From CAYRIF01 sp964424205 (lineage in GTDB: Bacteria; Bacteroidota; Bacteroidia; Cytophagales; Cyclobacteriaceae), in contig CAYRIF010000019.1 of assembly GCA_964424205.1 (NCBI GenBank), forward strand, positions 1 through 21,762: a stretch of 21,762 nt of DNA, read 5' to 3'. The notes below the pieces were generated by a model. It saw only the letters and a list, made by a program, of their open reading frames with translations, made no database searches and was not told where the DNA came from. This document shows, in pieces, positions 1 to 8,781 of this stretch. Within the stretch, counting starts at the first letter, position 1, and each line of letters starts with the position of its first letter. The position numbers and the translations under genes are program-made.

Positions 1-929
1 TTTGCAACCGTATTTATTTCTAAATGCTCAATATCTTTTCTACCGGTAGTCTCTCCAAAATCAATAGCCAATTTTAATTTCTTCGCCATATCATCCGCAT
101 CAAAATCAGTAACATAGCAACCATCCGTTTTTCCAATGATAGCCTGCACATCACCTACATCTGTTGCCACAATGGGTATTGCGCTCGCCATCCCTTCTTT
201 GATTACATTTGGTGAGCCTTCCAAATAGGAAGTCAGCACCAATACATCTCCTGCATTGATATACAGCGGAATTTCCTCTGGCGCTATCGGATACGGATTC
301 AATATTTCCCAATCAGGTTCGTTTGCTTTTATAATTGCTTCTTCTACTAGCGTAATATTCTTTCGGGGATCGGCAGCATTGGCTAAGAATACAATGTATT
401 TCATATTAGCTTCCAGCCCTAATTTTTTTCTTATCTCTTGTTGATCTCTTGGCATAAACTTCTGATAATCCACACCGTTTGGAATAATCTCACACTTACT
501 TTTTAGGTAAACGTAATCTGCTAAATTTTGTGATTTCACAATAACTTTTGAAACAAAAGGTTGTAACAATTTAGCTAAAAATATTACTGGATAGCTCTTT
601 AGCTTACGGTTTCCTTTGGCATCTACCATGCCATAGACATCACTACCCATATATGATATAACGACAGGGATTCCTGAGAATGCTAATACCGCCACCCAGC
701 CACAGTACACATAATGCGCATGAATGACATCATACTTTTTGGCTTTTAATTGTTCTTTCAGCTTACCAATACTATTGTAATAGCCTTTGATTCCACCTTC
801 AGTGATTAAAAAATGATCTAATGACACGCCATTATCAATTAGAGATTGCTCCTGACTTTTGATAAAAGGCACCACACCAAATTTCGTTGTTCCACTACTA
901 ATAAAAAGTATATTCAATTTTCTTTCCAT
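1..929 (-). CDS. GT4-family glycosyltransferase, 3' end cut by window edge
   Basis: This is the first 309 codons of a glycosyltransferase whose C-terminus lies beyond the left edge. The N-terminal Rossmann half (residues 1-160) has the usual opening MERKLNILFISSG, then DVIHAHYVYCGW near 67-78 and MGSDVYG near 94-100. The C-terminal half carries the GT-B/GT4 signature EGSPNVIKE at 237-245, with the two acidic residues of the EX7E motif (E237, E245) that bind the nucleotide-sugar donor, followed by PIVATDVGD at 252-260. No signal peptide or membrane segment is visible, so it is probably a cytoplasmic or membrane-peripheral enzyme that adds a sugar to a lipid-linked polysaccharide precursor. Its ATG overlaps the stop of the asparagine synthetase gene upstream by one base (TAATG), so the two are probably translationally coupled. 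Donor and acceptor cannot be told from the sequence. Confidence 0.9.
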   Translation of the reverse strand, partial: MERKLNILFISSGTTKFGVVPFIKSQEQSLIDNGVSLDHFLITEGGIKGYYNSIGKLKEQLKAKKYDVIHAHYVYCGWVAVLAFSGIPVVISYMGSDVYGMVDAKGNRKLKSYPVIFLAKLLQPFVSKVIVKSQNLADYVYLKSKCEIIPNGVDYQKFMPRDQQEIRKKLGLEANMKYIVFLANAADPRKNITLVEEAIIKANEPDWEILNPYPIAPEEIPLYINAGDVLVLTSYLEGSPNVIKEGMASAIPIVATDVGDVQAIIGKTDGCYVTDFDADDMAKKLKLAIDFGETTGRKDIEHLEINTVA

Positions 930-2782
930 TACCCTTCTAGCCATCGATTATAAATAATCATTTTCCAGATAAAATGACCATAGTCATAAGTACCGTTTTT
1001 ATTATCCTCAATCACCTTTTTGATGAGCTTATTATTTAATCCAAAATCCTTCTTAGTTATCTCATCTAGCACCACATCAAACGACTTGTCCTTAAACCAC
1101 TCGCGTAACGGCACATTAAATCCTTTTTTTGAAGCAGTAAGTAATGATTCTGGCAATTGTCTTGCCACCGTTTTACGTAAAACACTTTTGGTTGTATAGC
1201 GAGGCAGTTTAATATCTTTATGCACACGATACATCAATTCCACCAATCGATAATCTAGAAAAGGAATTCTAGTTTCAAGCGAATGTGCCATACTCATTCT
1301 GTCTACTTTCAATAACATTCTATCAGGTAGAGAGGTGATATACTGCCAGTACATAAACTGATAAAATGGGTCTTTAAAGCGACTACCCTTCATAGTATCA
1401 CTCACAAAATCCTCAACTTTTATCGTATCACTGGTGATAAAATCTTTGGGCGAGTAAGGACCATTCATATCATATTTTGATATCAAACGCTGATCAAAAG
1501 TGCCTTTTGCGTATTTAAGTGTCTGATGATATCTATTTAATTTATACCTTAGTTTTCCTTTAAACATAGATGCGACGCCGGAAAGCATCACATGCAACGA
1601 ATTTTGAATAAATTTTGGAAATTGTTGGTATTGATGGGCGAATTTTTAACCTCTGAAAGCGCGATAACCAGAAAGCACTTCATCTCCTCCATCTCCAGTA
1701 AGCACCATCTTGACATGCTTGGCAGCACACGCCGAAACAAACCCTGTAGGAATAGCGGCAGGGTCGGCAAAAGGTTCATCATAATGAAATAATATCCTTT
1801 TTAGTGAATCTTCAAATTGGTCTGGTTCTATCTGATATTCATGGTGGTTTGTTTTGAATTTTTCAGCAACCTGCTTTGCTAAACTGCGCTCATCAAAATC
1901 TTTTTGCGAAAAGCCAATTGTAAAAGTTTCTACTGGATTTTTACTAATCTTAGACATCTCCGCAACAATACTGGCTGAATCTAATCCCCCACTTAAAAAA
2001 GCACCAAACGGGACGTCACTACGCATTCGTATTTTTACAGAATCTACAAACAATCTTTCAAACTCCTCTAAAACATATTTTTCATCAGTAATCAAATCAT
2101 GCTCTGAAACATCAGGCAATTCCCAATAAGACTCTGCTGTGACCTTTCCATTTTTAACAAGTAAATAGTGACCAGCTTTTAGCTTAGAAATACCTTTATA
2201 AAAGGTGTACGGTGAAGGGATAAATCCAAGCGTAAAGTATAGTTCAACTAGCTGATTATCAGGCATTTTAGGCATTCCATATTTAAGTAAACTTTTAATC
2301 TCTGAACTGAAAATAATTGAATTATCAAAAACCGCATAATTCAAAGATTTCTCTCCTATCCTATCTCTTGAAATAAATAGTTCTTGCTTCGTTTCATCCC
2401 ACAGCGCAAAAGCCCACATACCATTCAATTTATGCTGACAATCTACGCCCCATTGTTCGTATGCCTTCAGTATCACCTCTGTATCTGATGCGGTTTTGAA
2501 AACGTGACCCAGCTTCATTAACTCTTCCCTTAATTCGATATAATTATATATCTCTCCATTAAAAACAATGATTTTTTTTTTATCATCACTATACATGGGT
2601 TGGTCACCTGTACTCAGGTCAATGATAGCCAATCTTCTGTGGCCTAACCCTACATTTTTCTTAATAAAAAAACCTTCACCATCAGGTCCTCGATGACTGA
2701 TGATGTCATTCATCTTTTTGAGTGTATTTGTCTCTACCTCCCTTTCTCGGTCAAAATGCAGTACGCCAGTTATTCCGCACAT
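929..2782 (-). pseudogene. asnB: Asparagine synthetase (glutamine-hydrolysing), AsnB type, interrupted by an in-frame TAA
   Basis: The frame runs 617 codons plus stop, full length for the family, but codon 379 is TAA (1646-1648). Before it lies the whole N-terminal glutamine amidotransferase domain: nucleophile Cys2 after Met1, RGPDG at 31-35 and FNGEIYN at 74-80. The ATP-pyrophosphatase loop SGGLDS (264-269) and TGDGGDE (362-368) follow. After the stop the same frame continues without a shift into the rest of the synthetase domain (KFAHQYQQFPK onward, with KVDRMSMAHSLETRIPFLDY-type sequence near 1240-1310). Family members use Gln to make Asn or amidate a sugar or peptide substrate, and such genes are common in polysaccharide clusters. 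Since the frame is kept, a single substitution (for example GAA, CAA or AAA to TAA) is the simplest cause. A base-call error is equally possible. As read, the product is a 378-residue fragment with an incomplete synthetase domain. Confidence 0.85.
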
Positions 2783-2995
2783 ATAAAAATATCTCTTGGA
2801 AAAATAAAAATTTTCCTAAAATTAGTCTAATTTCTGATTTAAACCTAAACAGTTTAAGCTGTAAAAAAAATATTCCTGAAATTTAAAAACCACCATGATT
2901 GTTTCGTATATTGTGGGTTCGTTCAGATGAAAAGTAAACTTTTATCAAGACATTACGTTCAAATGTGGGTTTAACAAATATTTTTTATAATTAGC
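2783..2995. promoter_or_regulatory. Divergent intergenic region between asnB-like gene and beta-helix gene
   Basis: This AT-rich 213-bp stretch separates two genes read outward, so it should hold both promoters. I could not find a convincing pair of Bacteroidota promoter boxes for either gene. It does contain repeated short words: TGTGGGTT at 2912-2919 and 2965-2972, and CGTTCAGATG at 2920-2929 against CGTTCAAATG at 2957-2966. The two words occur in swapped order in the two copies, which could be a regulator-binding arrangement, but nothing here proves it. Confidence 0.4.
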
Positions 2996-4753
2996 ATGTT
3001 TAAGTTATTGCGAACATTTTTCCTGTTTTTCGTTTTTAATATTATAATGTTTGGCGCTCTTTCTGCTCAAACAATTACACCAACGTTTCACAGTTTGGGC
3101 ATCTATTTTGGTCAAAAAGAATACATTGGAGAATGCAAAGTAAACTACAAGGCTGAGGGCGATAAAAATTGGAAAGAAGCATTACCCCTTTGGTATGACA
3201 AAAGGAATAGCGAATACCGTGGTAGCATTGTAAACTTGATACCTGGCACAGCCTATGAGGTTAAACTCTTTCCAAATGATACTGGTAAAACTGAACTATT
3301 AACGGCGAGTACCTGGAACGAGAATTTTTCTATTACCAAAACTGTTTACCTAGAGAAAAATAGCCATAAAACTTTGAAAATCAATCAATCAGGAACAAAA
3401 GATGGCTATATATTATATACTTTCCAACCTGAAGAAACTGAGGCAACAATTGATGTGAATCATGAAAGGTCAAATTGTATAGAAATAATGGAGGGCACGT
3501 CTTTTATAATCATCAAGGGGCTTACCCTAAAAGGTGCTGCGGCACATGGCATTCGAATTTTTAATAATTGTCATGACATTGTCATAGAAGAAAATGACAT
3601 ATCAGGCTGGGGAAGCAAAGCTTTAGATGGCTGGGGTAAGAATAGAAATTCTGCAATCTTCTCAGCCAAAAAACATCCTAATATTGAAAGAATAATCATC
3701 CAAAGGAATAAATTACATCACCCTGCTACTGATGCAAATAGTTGGGCAGAAAGAAGGGCAAATGGCTCTTTACATCCTGCAGGACCACAAGCCATCCATC
3801 TTGCTGAGTCAAACGGAAACCATGTGATTAGGTATAATGAAATCTATTCTGATAGTACGCATTATTTTAATGACGCCTTTGGTGCGGCAGAAAACTATAG
3901 TTTCAGAGGCTTTCCAAACAAAGATACTGACATCTATAGTAATAGCATTTCTCACTGTTGGGACGACGGCATTGAAAGCGAAGGGGCAAATGAAAATGTG
4001 AGAATTTGGGACAATTATATTGACAAAACTTACGTGAAAATTGCCATCGCGACAGTATCTAAAGGTCCGTTATACATCTGGAGAAACATTGCCAATACGA
4101 GTAGAAAAAGTGGATTAACTAATAACCCTGATAAATATGAAAGAGGACCATTTATAAAGGCTGGTGGGCAAATTAAAGGAGGTGTGTTTTATGGAGGCGG
4201 TCGTACTTACATCTTTCACAATACATTATTGCAAGCAAAGTCCAAAGGTCAAATACCCCTTGGCTGCGGTTCAGCTATTAAAACCTCAGGTGGCAAATTA
4301 TACAATGTCATTTCTAGAAATAATATATTTCAAAGTTATAAAAAACAAATCCCTACATTTTTGGTGCGAGCCGATAGCTGTACTAACGACTTTGATTATG
4401 ATTATTACTCTGGTCGCATTACAAAATTATGTGCTGAACAAAACTATGAAAAAAACGGAATCGCATTTGAAAAAGAAATACCACAATTCGATAGTAAATA
4501 CGCTTTGAATGTTGGCAGCATTGGAATTGATGCAGGTATTGTTATTCCCAATTTTAGTGATAATTATCAAGGAAAAGGGCCAGACATGGGTGCAGTAGAG
4601 TCTATACACACGGCAGCAGCTGCATTTGAGAAACCAGAAGAAGGAAGTATGATTCCATTTCGCAAAACAATACTTATTATAGCAATGGCTTTGGGATTAA
4701 TGATATTTTTTACGCTCCTTCTTCTAAAAAAGGAGAAAGCCACGCAAAACTAA
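2996..4753 (+). CDS. Exported right-handed parallel beta-helix protein with C-terminal membrane anchor
   Basis: The 585-residue product starts with a signal peptide (hydrophobic stretch about 7-22, likely cleavage after ALSA at 24). Residues 27-108 look like a fibronectin-III-like sandwich ending in LIPGTAYEVKL. Residues about 155-450 show the repeating pattern of a parallel beta-helix, with rungs such as FIIIKGLTLKG, IVIEENDISGW, VIRYNEIY and VRIWDNYID. A typical beta-helix tail GPDMGAVE is at 528-535. Such folds are found in polysaccharide lyases, hydrolases and epimerases; I cannot assign catalytic residues, so no activity is claimed. The end (about 556-577) is a hydrophobic helix followed by KKEKATQN, which predicts a periplasmic domain held in the inner membrane rather than secretion by the type IX system. 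It is followed after 55 bp by a glycosyltransferase on the same strand, which fits work on a surface polysaccharide. Confidence 0.85.
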   Translation: MFKLLRTFFLFFVFNIIMFGALSAQTITPTFHSLGIYFGQKEYIGECKVNYKAEGDKNWKEALPLWYDKRNSEYRGSIVNLIPGTAYEVKLFPNDTGKTELLTASTWNENFSITKTVYLEKNSHKTLKINQSGTKDGYILYTFQPEETEATIDVNHERSNCIEIMEGTSFIIIKGLTLKGAAAHGIRIFNNCHDIVIEENDISGWGSKALDGWGKNRNSAIFSAKKHPNIERIIIQRNKLHHPATDANSWAERRANGSLHPAGPQAIHLAESNGNHVIRYNEIYSDSTHYFNDAFGAAENYSFRGFPNKDTDIYSNSISHCWDDGIESEGANENVRIWDNYIDKTYVKIAIATVSKGPLYIWRNIANTSRKSGLTNNPDKYERGPFIKAGGQIKGGVFYGGGRTYIFHNTLLQAKSKGQIPLGCGSAIKTSGGKLYNVISRNNIFQSYKKQIPTFLVRADSCTNDFDYDYYSGRITKLCAEQNYEKNGIAFEKEIPQFDSKYALNVGSIGIDAGIVIPNFSDNYQGKGPDMGAVESIHTAAAAFEKPEEGSMIPFRKTILIIAMALGLMIFFTLLLLKKEKATQN

Positions 4754-4808
4754 AGACAATTTTGTTTCTTTGCGCTAGAAAAAGCTCAATTATTCCATTT
4801 AACTTTAT

Positions 4809-5927
4809 ATGCGAATATTATTTTTTGATGACAGAATTCCCTACCTACTTAAAGGAGAGAATAACGTAATTGGTGGTGCTACCATAAGATTGTACGCACT
4901 TGCCAAAGGGTTAACTAGTTTGGGTCATTCCGTTGCTTTTTTAACATGGAACGGTGCCAATGCTTTTGCCAATAAAAAAGAGGTATTCGAATTAATAGAA
5001 TCCTACGACCAGTCTGGCGGTATCAAAGGCATTCGTTTTTTTGCTCGAAAACTATCTATGCTAAAAAGTGCTAAGGCATACAAACCAGATGTAGTATTGC
5101 AAATAAGTGCTGCCATCAACACAGGTGTGCTGGCATATGTCGCCAAGTGGCTTAAAGTGCCAGCCATTTTCTTAGCTGCCAGCAATGCAGATGCAGATGG
5201 GGAATATAAGGATTACCTTTCCAAAAGTGCACAGAAATTATACGAGTATGGCGTAAGAAATGCTGATTTAATTGTCTGTCAGAATAGCTATCAAAACGAA
5301 AACTTTAAATGCACTTTCCCTAAAACCAAAAGGGTGATAATCCATAACCCTTATTTCTATGAAGGAGAATTACCAGAAATTTTATCTAAAAGCAAGCGAA
5401 AATACATTGCTTGGGTTGGTAATTTCAGCATTTTCAAGAATGTACCCGCTGCTTATGAAGTAATCAAAGCACTACCAGAGGTATTGTTTAAACTTGCTGG
5501 AAAGGAAACACATAAAACCGACAATGAAACAAAAAAGGCACTTGAAAAATTGAAAGCATTAAAAAACGTTGAATTTGTAGGGCATATAGAACGAGATGAA
5601 ATTCTTGATTTTCTTGGGAATGCCTATGCGCTTTTCAATACTTCCATTTTCGAAGGATTCTCCAATACATTTCTTGAGGCTTTTGCAGCAGGAACACCTA
5701 TTGTTACTAGAGAAAAAATTGATCCTGATGATATTATAGCCAAGAATGGACTCGGGATTATTGTTAATGAAAGTAATCAAATTGCTGCTGCCATTAGCAA
5801 ACTTATTGCCGATGAAAATTTTGATACAATGGCACAAAAATGCCAGACTTATTTAGTCAATAATCATACCTCCAGCGTAATCGCCAAACAGTTGGAAAAA
5901 AGTCTTCTAGAATTAGTTTCCCCTTGA
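4809..5927 (+). CDS. GT4-family glycosyltransferase
   Basis: This complete 372-residue GT-B enzyme has the glycine-containing acceptor-side loop GGATIRLYALAKGL (22-35), a usual N-terminal feature of GT4 enzymes. The donor-binding motif EGFSNTFLEAFAAGTPIVT at 282-300 has E282 and E290 as the EX7E pair. KYIAWVGNFSIFKNV (198-212) is the start of the second Rossmann domain, where an R/K that contacts the donor phosphate usually sits. There are no membrane segments, so it is likely cytoplasmic and acts on a lipid-linked glycan. It lies 55 bp after the beta-helix gene on the same strand, so cotranscription is likely. It is only distantly similar to the enzyme at the left edge, so the two probably make different linkages. 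The substrate is unknown. Confidence 0.9.
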   Translation: MRILFFDDRIPYLLKGENNVIGGATIRLYALAKGLTSLGHSVAFLTWNGANAFANKKEVFELIESYDQSGGIKGIRFFARKLSMLKSAKAYKPDVVLQISAAINTGVLAYVAKWLKVPAIFLAASNADADGEYKDYLSKSAQKLYEYGVRNADLIVCQNSYQNENFKCTFPKTKRVIIHNPYFYEGELPEILSKSKRKYIAWVGNFSIFKNVPAAYEVIKALPEVLFKLAGKETHKTDNETKKALEKLKALKNVEFVGHIERDEILDFLGNAYALFNTSIFEGFSNTFLEAFAAGTPIVTREKIDPDDIIAKNGLGIIVNESNQIAAAISKLIADENFDTMAQKCQTYLVNNHTSSVIAKQLEKSLLELVSP

Positions 5928-5986
5928 AGCTTCCTATTTAAGACCCCGCAACAATTATGCACGGAAGGGGTGTTGGGCGGCGTTCG

Positions 5987-7801
5987 TCAAATAATCAACC
6001 GTACACCACCAAGTTCGTCGAGTCTGTAAGGAAACTTATCACTTGGGGAACCAATAAACATAAAATTAATTGGGATATCCCACTTTTTAGAAAGTTGCTC
6101 AATAAGCTTCGGTCCGAATTTTCCTATTTTATGGATGAATTCAATATCAATGTCAGGGTATTCTCGGTCAAGCACATCTACATCTTGGAGTAATTTACCG
6201 TCAATAATATCTCCTTCTTTGATAATGGTTACAATTTTAAGTTTTTTAGTATGTTCATTTTTCTCAATATAGCGCATGACCCTATTCAGTGTCGCCACAT
6301 TATCTCCTTTGGTAAAAAACACAAACTCCTGACTATTAATATCATCAATGGTCTTTTGAATTCCTTTATCAGATCGTATGAAAAACTTACGAATCGGATC
6401 AAATATATTTCGCACGAATTTTAATGTTAGTTTTAACAGTGAAATTCTATTGAGCATGATTATGATAAAAATCATTGCCGGGATAAAATATTGCAGAAAA
6501 ACCCAAATATTATCTGGTTTATCAGGATTTATAATATTTCCCGTCAAGGCAACAACCACACCGATAAAAGCAATGACAATTCCTATCCAAGGGGCAATTT
6601 CCGGGCGTGGTAGTTTTGCTCTCTTTGCTTTCAGTAATACATTACCAATTACAAATAATGTCATCACCGCTAAAAAAGAAATGGTATATACCCCTGCTAA
6701 TAGACCAACATCTCCTTTAGTAATCACCAATACAGAGATGCTTAACACCAGGAACATGAGTACTAATTTATAAGAGCTTCCCTTTTTATTTTTCTTCAGT
6801 AAATTATTAGGTAAAATTCTATCTAATGTCATCCGCTCCATCAATCCAGTAACACCCACATAAGAGGTAAGCACCGCTCCACTTAATACGAGGACCGCAT
6901 CAATAGAAACTATAAACGTTAACCACCCTCCTGCAGTAAGGTCTGCCATTCCTGCCAGTAATCCATTTTGGTAGTTAGCAGAAATATCTGCCGTAGTGAA
7001 CATAGACAAAGCAAAGAAAGCCATTAGTGGATTCAGAACACTCACCACAATCCACATATTTCTAAGCGTTTTTGGGAAAATGCCTTTTTCTTGCTCTTCT
7101 ACAAAATTGGCAGAACTTTCAAAACCAGAAATACCGAGCATGGATACCGAGAATCCCATAAATATTGCCCACCAGACATTATCATCCGAACTTGCCCAGT
7201 TAAAACCAAATTGCTCAAACCCATGGATACTCAAATAGTAAATGGACGCCGCCATGAGTACAACCATAGAAGACAGGTGGAAAATAAAAATTACTATAGC
7301 CACTATTGACGATTCTGATATCCCATTGATGACCAACATGGCAAATCCTATTAATAAAATTACTGTTGCTAGCTCAACATAAGAAGGGAAAAGCCCTTGA
7401 ATTATTGCAGGAGTACCTGTATGTAACCCATGCCATATTTTTGATAAATAATGCATCGCCTCATTGCCCGAAATCACCGCCGTAGCCATATAAGACAGCA
7501 ATGTCAACGTCGCTGCCACAGAAGCCCACGACTTGCTAGTGGTATTCAGCAGCGCATTATAGGCGCCACCATTTAATGGCAAGGCACCTACTACTTCTCC
7601 GTATATTTTCCTAAAAAAGAATAATACCAATGCAACAATAGCCAAAGTAATCCATGCATAACCACCGGCTGTGGCAATTGCCAGAGCAGATACATACAAT
7701 ACCGACGAGCTGATATCATTACCTGAGATGGCAGTTGAAGCTAGTTCTCCTAGTTTTTTGTGAACTGGCTTGCTTATTGTTACTTCTTGTGTGTTTTCCA
7801 T
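5987..7801 (-). CDS. APC-superfamily amino acid permease with soluble C-terminal domain
   Basis: The 604-residue protein opens with a short cytoplasmic tail and then about 12 hydrophobic segments spread over residues 28-450. The first, around SGNDISSSVLYVSALA (26-41), carries the small, unwound helix-1 motif that binds substrate in amino acid/polyamine/organocation permeases. Further family-like sequence includes PLNGGAYNALLNTTSK (75-90) and GISGFESSANFVEEQ (223-237). After the last helix, residues about 465-604 form a soluble alpha/beta domain (QEFVFFTKGDNV, KLKIVTIIKEGDI, INFMFIGSPSDKF) that resembles universal-stress-type or nucleotide-sensing tails on other APC transporters. It therefore probably imports an amino acid or related amine and may be gated by a cytoplasmic ligand. 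Its substrate is not clear. It lies 123 bp after exonuclease III on the same strand and converges with the glycosyltransferase at 5927. Confidence 0.85.
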   Translation of the reverse strand: MENTQEVTISKPVHKKLGELASTAISGNDISSSVLYVSALAIATAGGYAWITLAIVALVLFFFRKIYGEVVGALPLNGGAYNALLNTTSKSWASVAATLTLLSYMATAVISGNEAMHYLSKIWHGLHTGTPAIIQGLFPSYVELATVILLIGFAMLVINGISESSIVAIVIFIFHLSSMVVLMAASIYYLSIHGFEQFGFNWASSDDNVWWAIFMGFSVSMLGISGFESSANFVEEQEKGIFPKTLRNMWIVVSVLNPLMAFFALSMFTTADISANYQNGLLAGMADLTAGGWLTFIVSIDAVLVLSGAVLTSYVGVTGLMERMTLDRILPNNLLKKNKKGSSYKLVLMFLVLSISVLVITKGDVGLLAGVYTISFLAVMTLFVIGNVLLKAKRAKLPRPEIAPWIGIVIAFIGVVVALTGNIINPDKPDNIWVFLQYFIPAMIFIIIMLNRISLLKLTLKFVRNIFDPIRKFFIRSDKGIQKTIDDINSQEFVFFTKGDNVATLNRVMRYIEKNEHTKKLKIVTIIKEGDIIDGKLLQDVDVLDREYPDIDIEFIHKIGKFGPKLIEQLSKKWDIPINFMFIGSPSDKFPYRLDELGGVRLII

Positions 7802-7924
7802 TGGAATAATATAGTAGGTTATATATAAAAGCCCAATATCTGAATAAAATTATTGAAAAAAAACATCTTGCGGTCTTTTCTGTAAATAATTCGATTGCTC
7901 ATGGGTATTTCTCTGTGTATAAAA

Positions 7925-8689
7925 TTAAAAATCAATTTCAATCCCAACTGGACAATGGTCGGAACCTATCACCTCAGGTAGAATAAATGCTGCCGTTACT
8001 TTGTCAATGATACTTTTACTGACCAAAAAATAGTCAATCCGCCAGCCAATATTGCGCTCCCTCGCCTTCATTCTATAACTCCACCAACTATAGGCAACTT
8101 GTTCAGGATGAAAATGTCGGAAAGAATCTATAAATCCTGCGTCAATATAATTACTCAGCCCATCAATCTCTACTTGTGTATAACCAGCTGTTTTATTATA
8201 ATTTGATTTTGGGTTTTTCAAGTCTATTGCCTGATGAGCCACATTCAAATCACCGCATATGATTACTGGTTTCTTTTTTTCTAAATTCTTTAGGTGCGCC
8301 AGTAAATCTTTGTCCCACCCTTCTCGATAATCTAACCGCAACAATCCACGTTTAGAATTTGGCACATAGACATTTACTAAAAAAAAATGTTCATATTCTG
8401 CAGTCATCACCCTGCCCTCTTGGTCGTGTGCTTTTATACCTAAGTGATTTTTTACGCTTATAGGATTTTCTTTTGACAAAATAGCAGTACCAGAATATCC
8501 CTTTTTCATTGCTGAGTTAATACTTAGGTTGTAATCTTCCTTCAAGTCAATGGCTTCTGCCACTTGACCATCTTGCGCCTTGGTCTCTTGCAAGCAAAGG
8601 ATATCAGGATTAATCCCATGTACCGAACCTTGAAAATCTTTTTTTGCGGCAGCCCTAATACCATTTACATTCCAGGAAATTATTTTCAT
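7925..8689 (-). CDS. xth: Exodeoxyribonuclease III (AP endonuclease)
   Basis: The 254-residue protein has the full set of ExoIII/APE1 motifs. These are the opening ISWNVNGIRA (4-13, metal ligand N7), LQETKAQ with the metal-binding E35, NVYVPN with Y108, GDLNVAH with D147 and N149, WRIDYFLVS with D219, and the terminal GSDHCPVGIEI with catalytic D244-H245. The enzyme cuts DNA 5' of abasic sites and removes 3'-blocked ends in base excision repair. In this class it also has 3'-5' exonuclease and RNase H activity. Length and motif spacing match the ordinary family. It lies downstream of the peroxidase terminator on the same strand, so it probably has its own promoter in the 92-bp gap (8690-8781), though I cannot point to clear boxes. 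Confidence 0.97.
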   Translation of the reverse strand: MKIISWNVNGIRAAAKKDFQGSVHGINPDILCLQETKAQDGQVAEAIDLKEDYNLSINSAMKKGYSGTAILSKENPISVKNHLGIKAHDQEGRVMTAEYEHFFLVNVYVPNSKRGLLRLDYREGWDKDLLAHLKNLEKKKPVIICGDLNVAHQAIDLKNPKSNYNKTAGYTQVEIDGLSNYIDAGFIDSFRHFHPEQVAYSWWSYRMKARERNIGWRIDYFLVSKSIIDKVTAAFILPEVIGSDHCPVGIEIDF

Positions 8690-8725
8690 AGTTTTTAATT
8701 TTCACTAAAGTAAAAATATAAAGGA

Positions 8726-8762
8726 AATAAAAAAAGCCTTTTCGAAATATCAAAAAGGCTTT
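8726..8762 (-). terminator. Rho-independent terminator of the cytochrome c peroxidase gene
   Basis: A 10-bp perfect inverted repeat (AAAGCCTTTT at 8733-8742 and AAAAGGCTTT at 8753-8762) encloses a 10-nt loop. Read leftward it is followed by a T-rich run interrupted by one A. It lies 19 bp after the stop of the leftward peroxidase gene and before exonuclease III. Confidence 0.85.
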
Positions 8763-8781
8763 AGGAATTTTATTGACTAGT

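Noticed and set aside
929..1597. Separate gene for the C-terminal part of asparagine synthetase starting at TTG 1597.
   Set aside because: It is the in-frame continuation of the same gene after the TAA. The TTG lies inside family-like sequence and has no ribosome site.
5941..5971. ACCCC/GGGGT inverted repeat between the convergent glycosyltransferase and permease genes, as a bidirectional terminator.
   Set aside because: The stem is only 5 bp with a long loop, and no T run follows on either strand.
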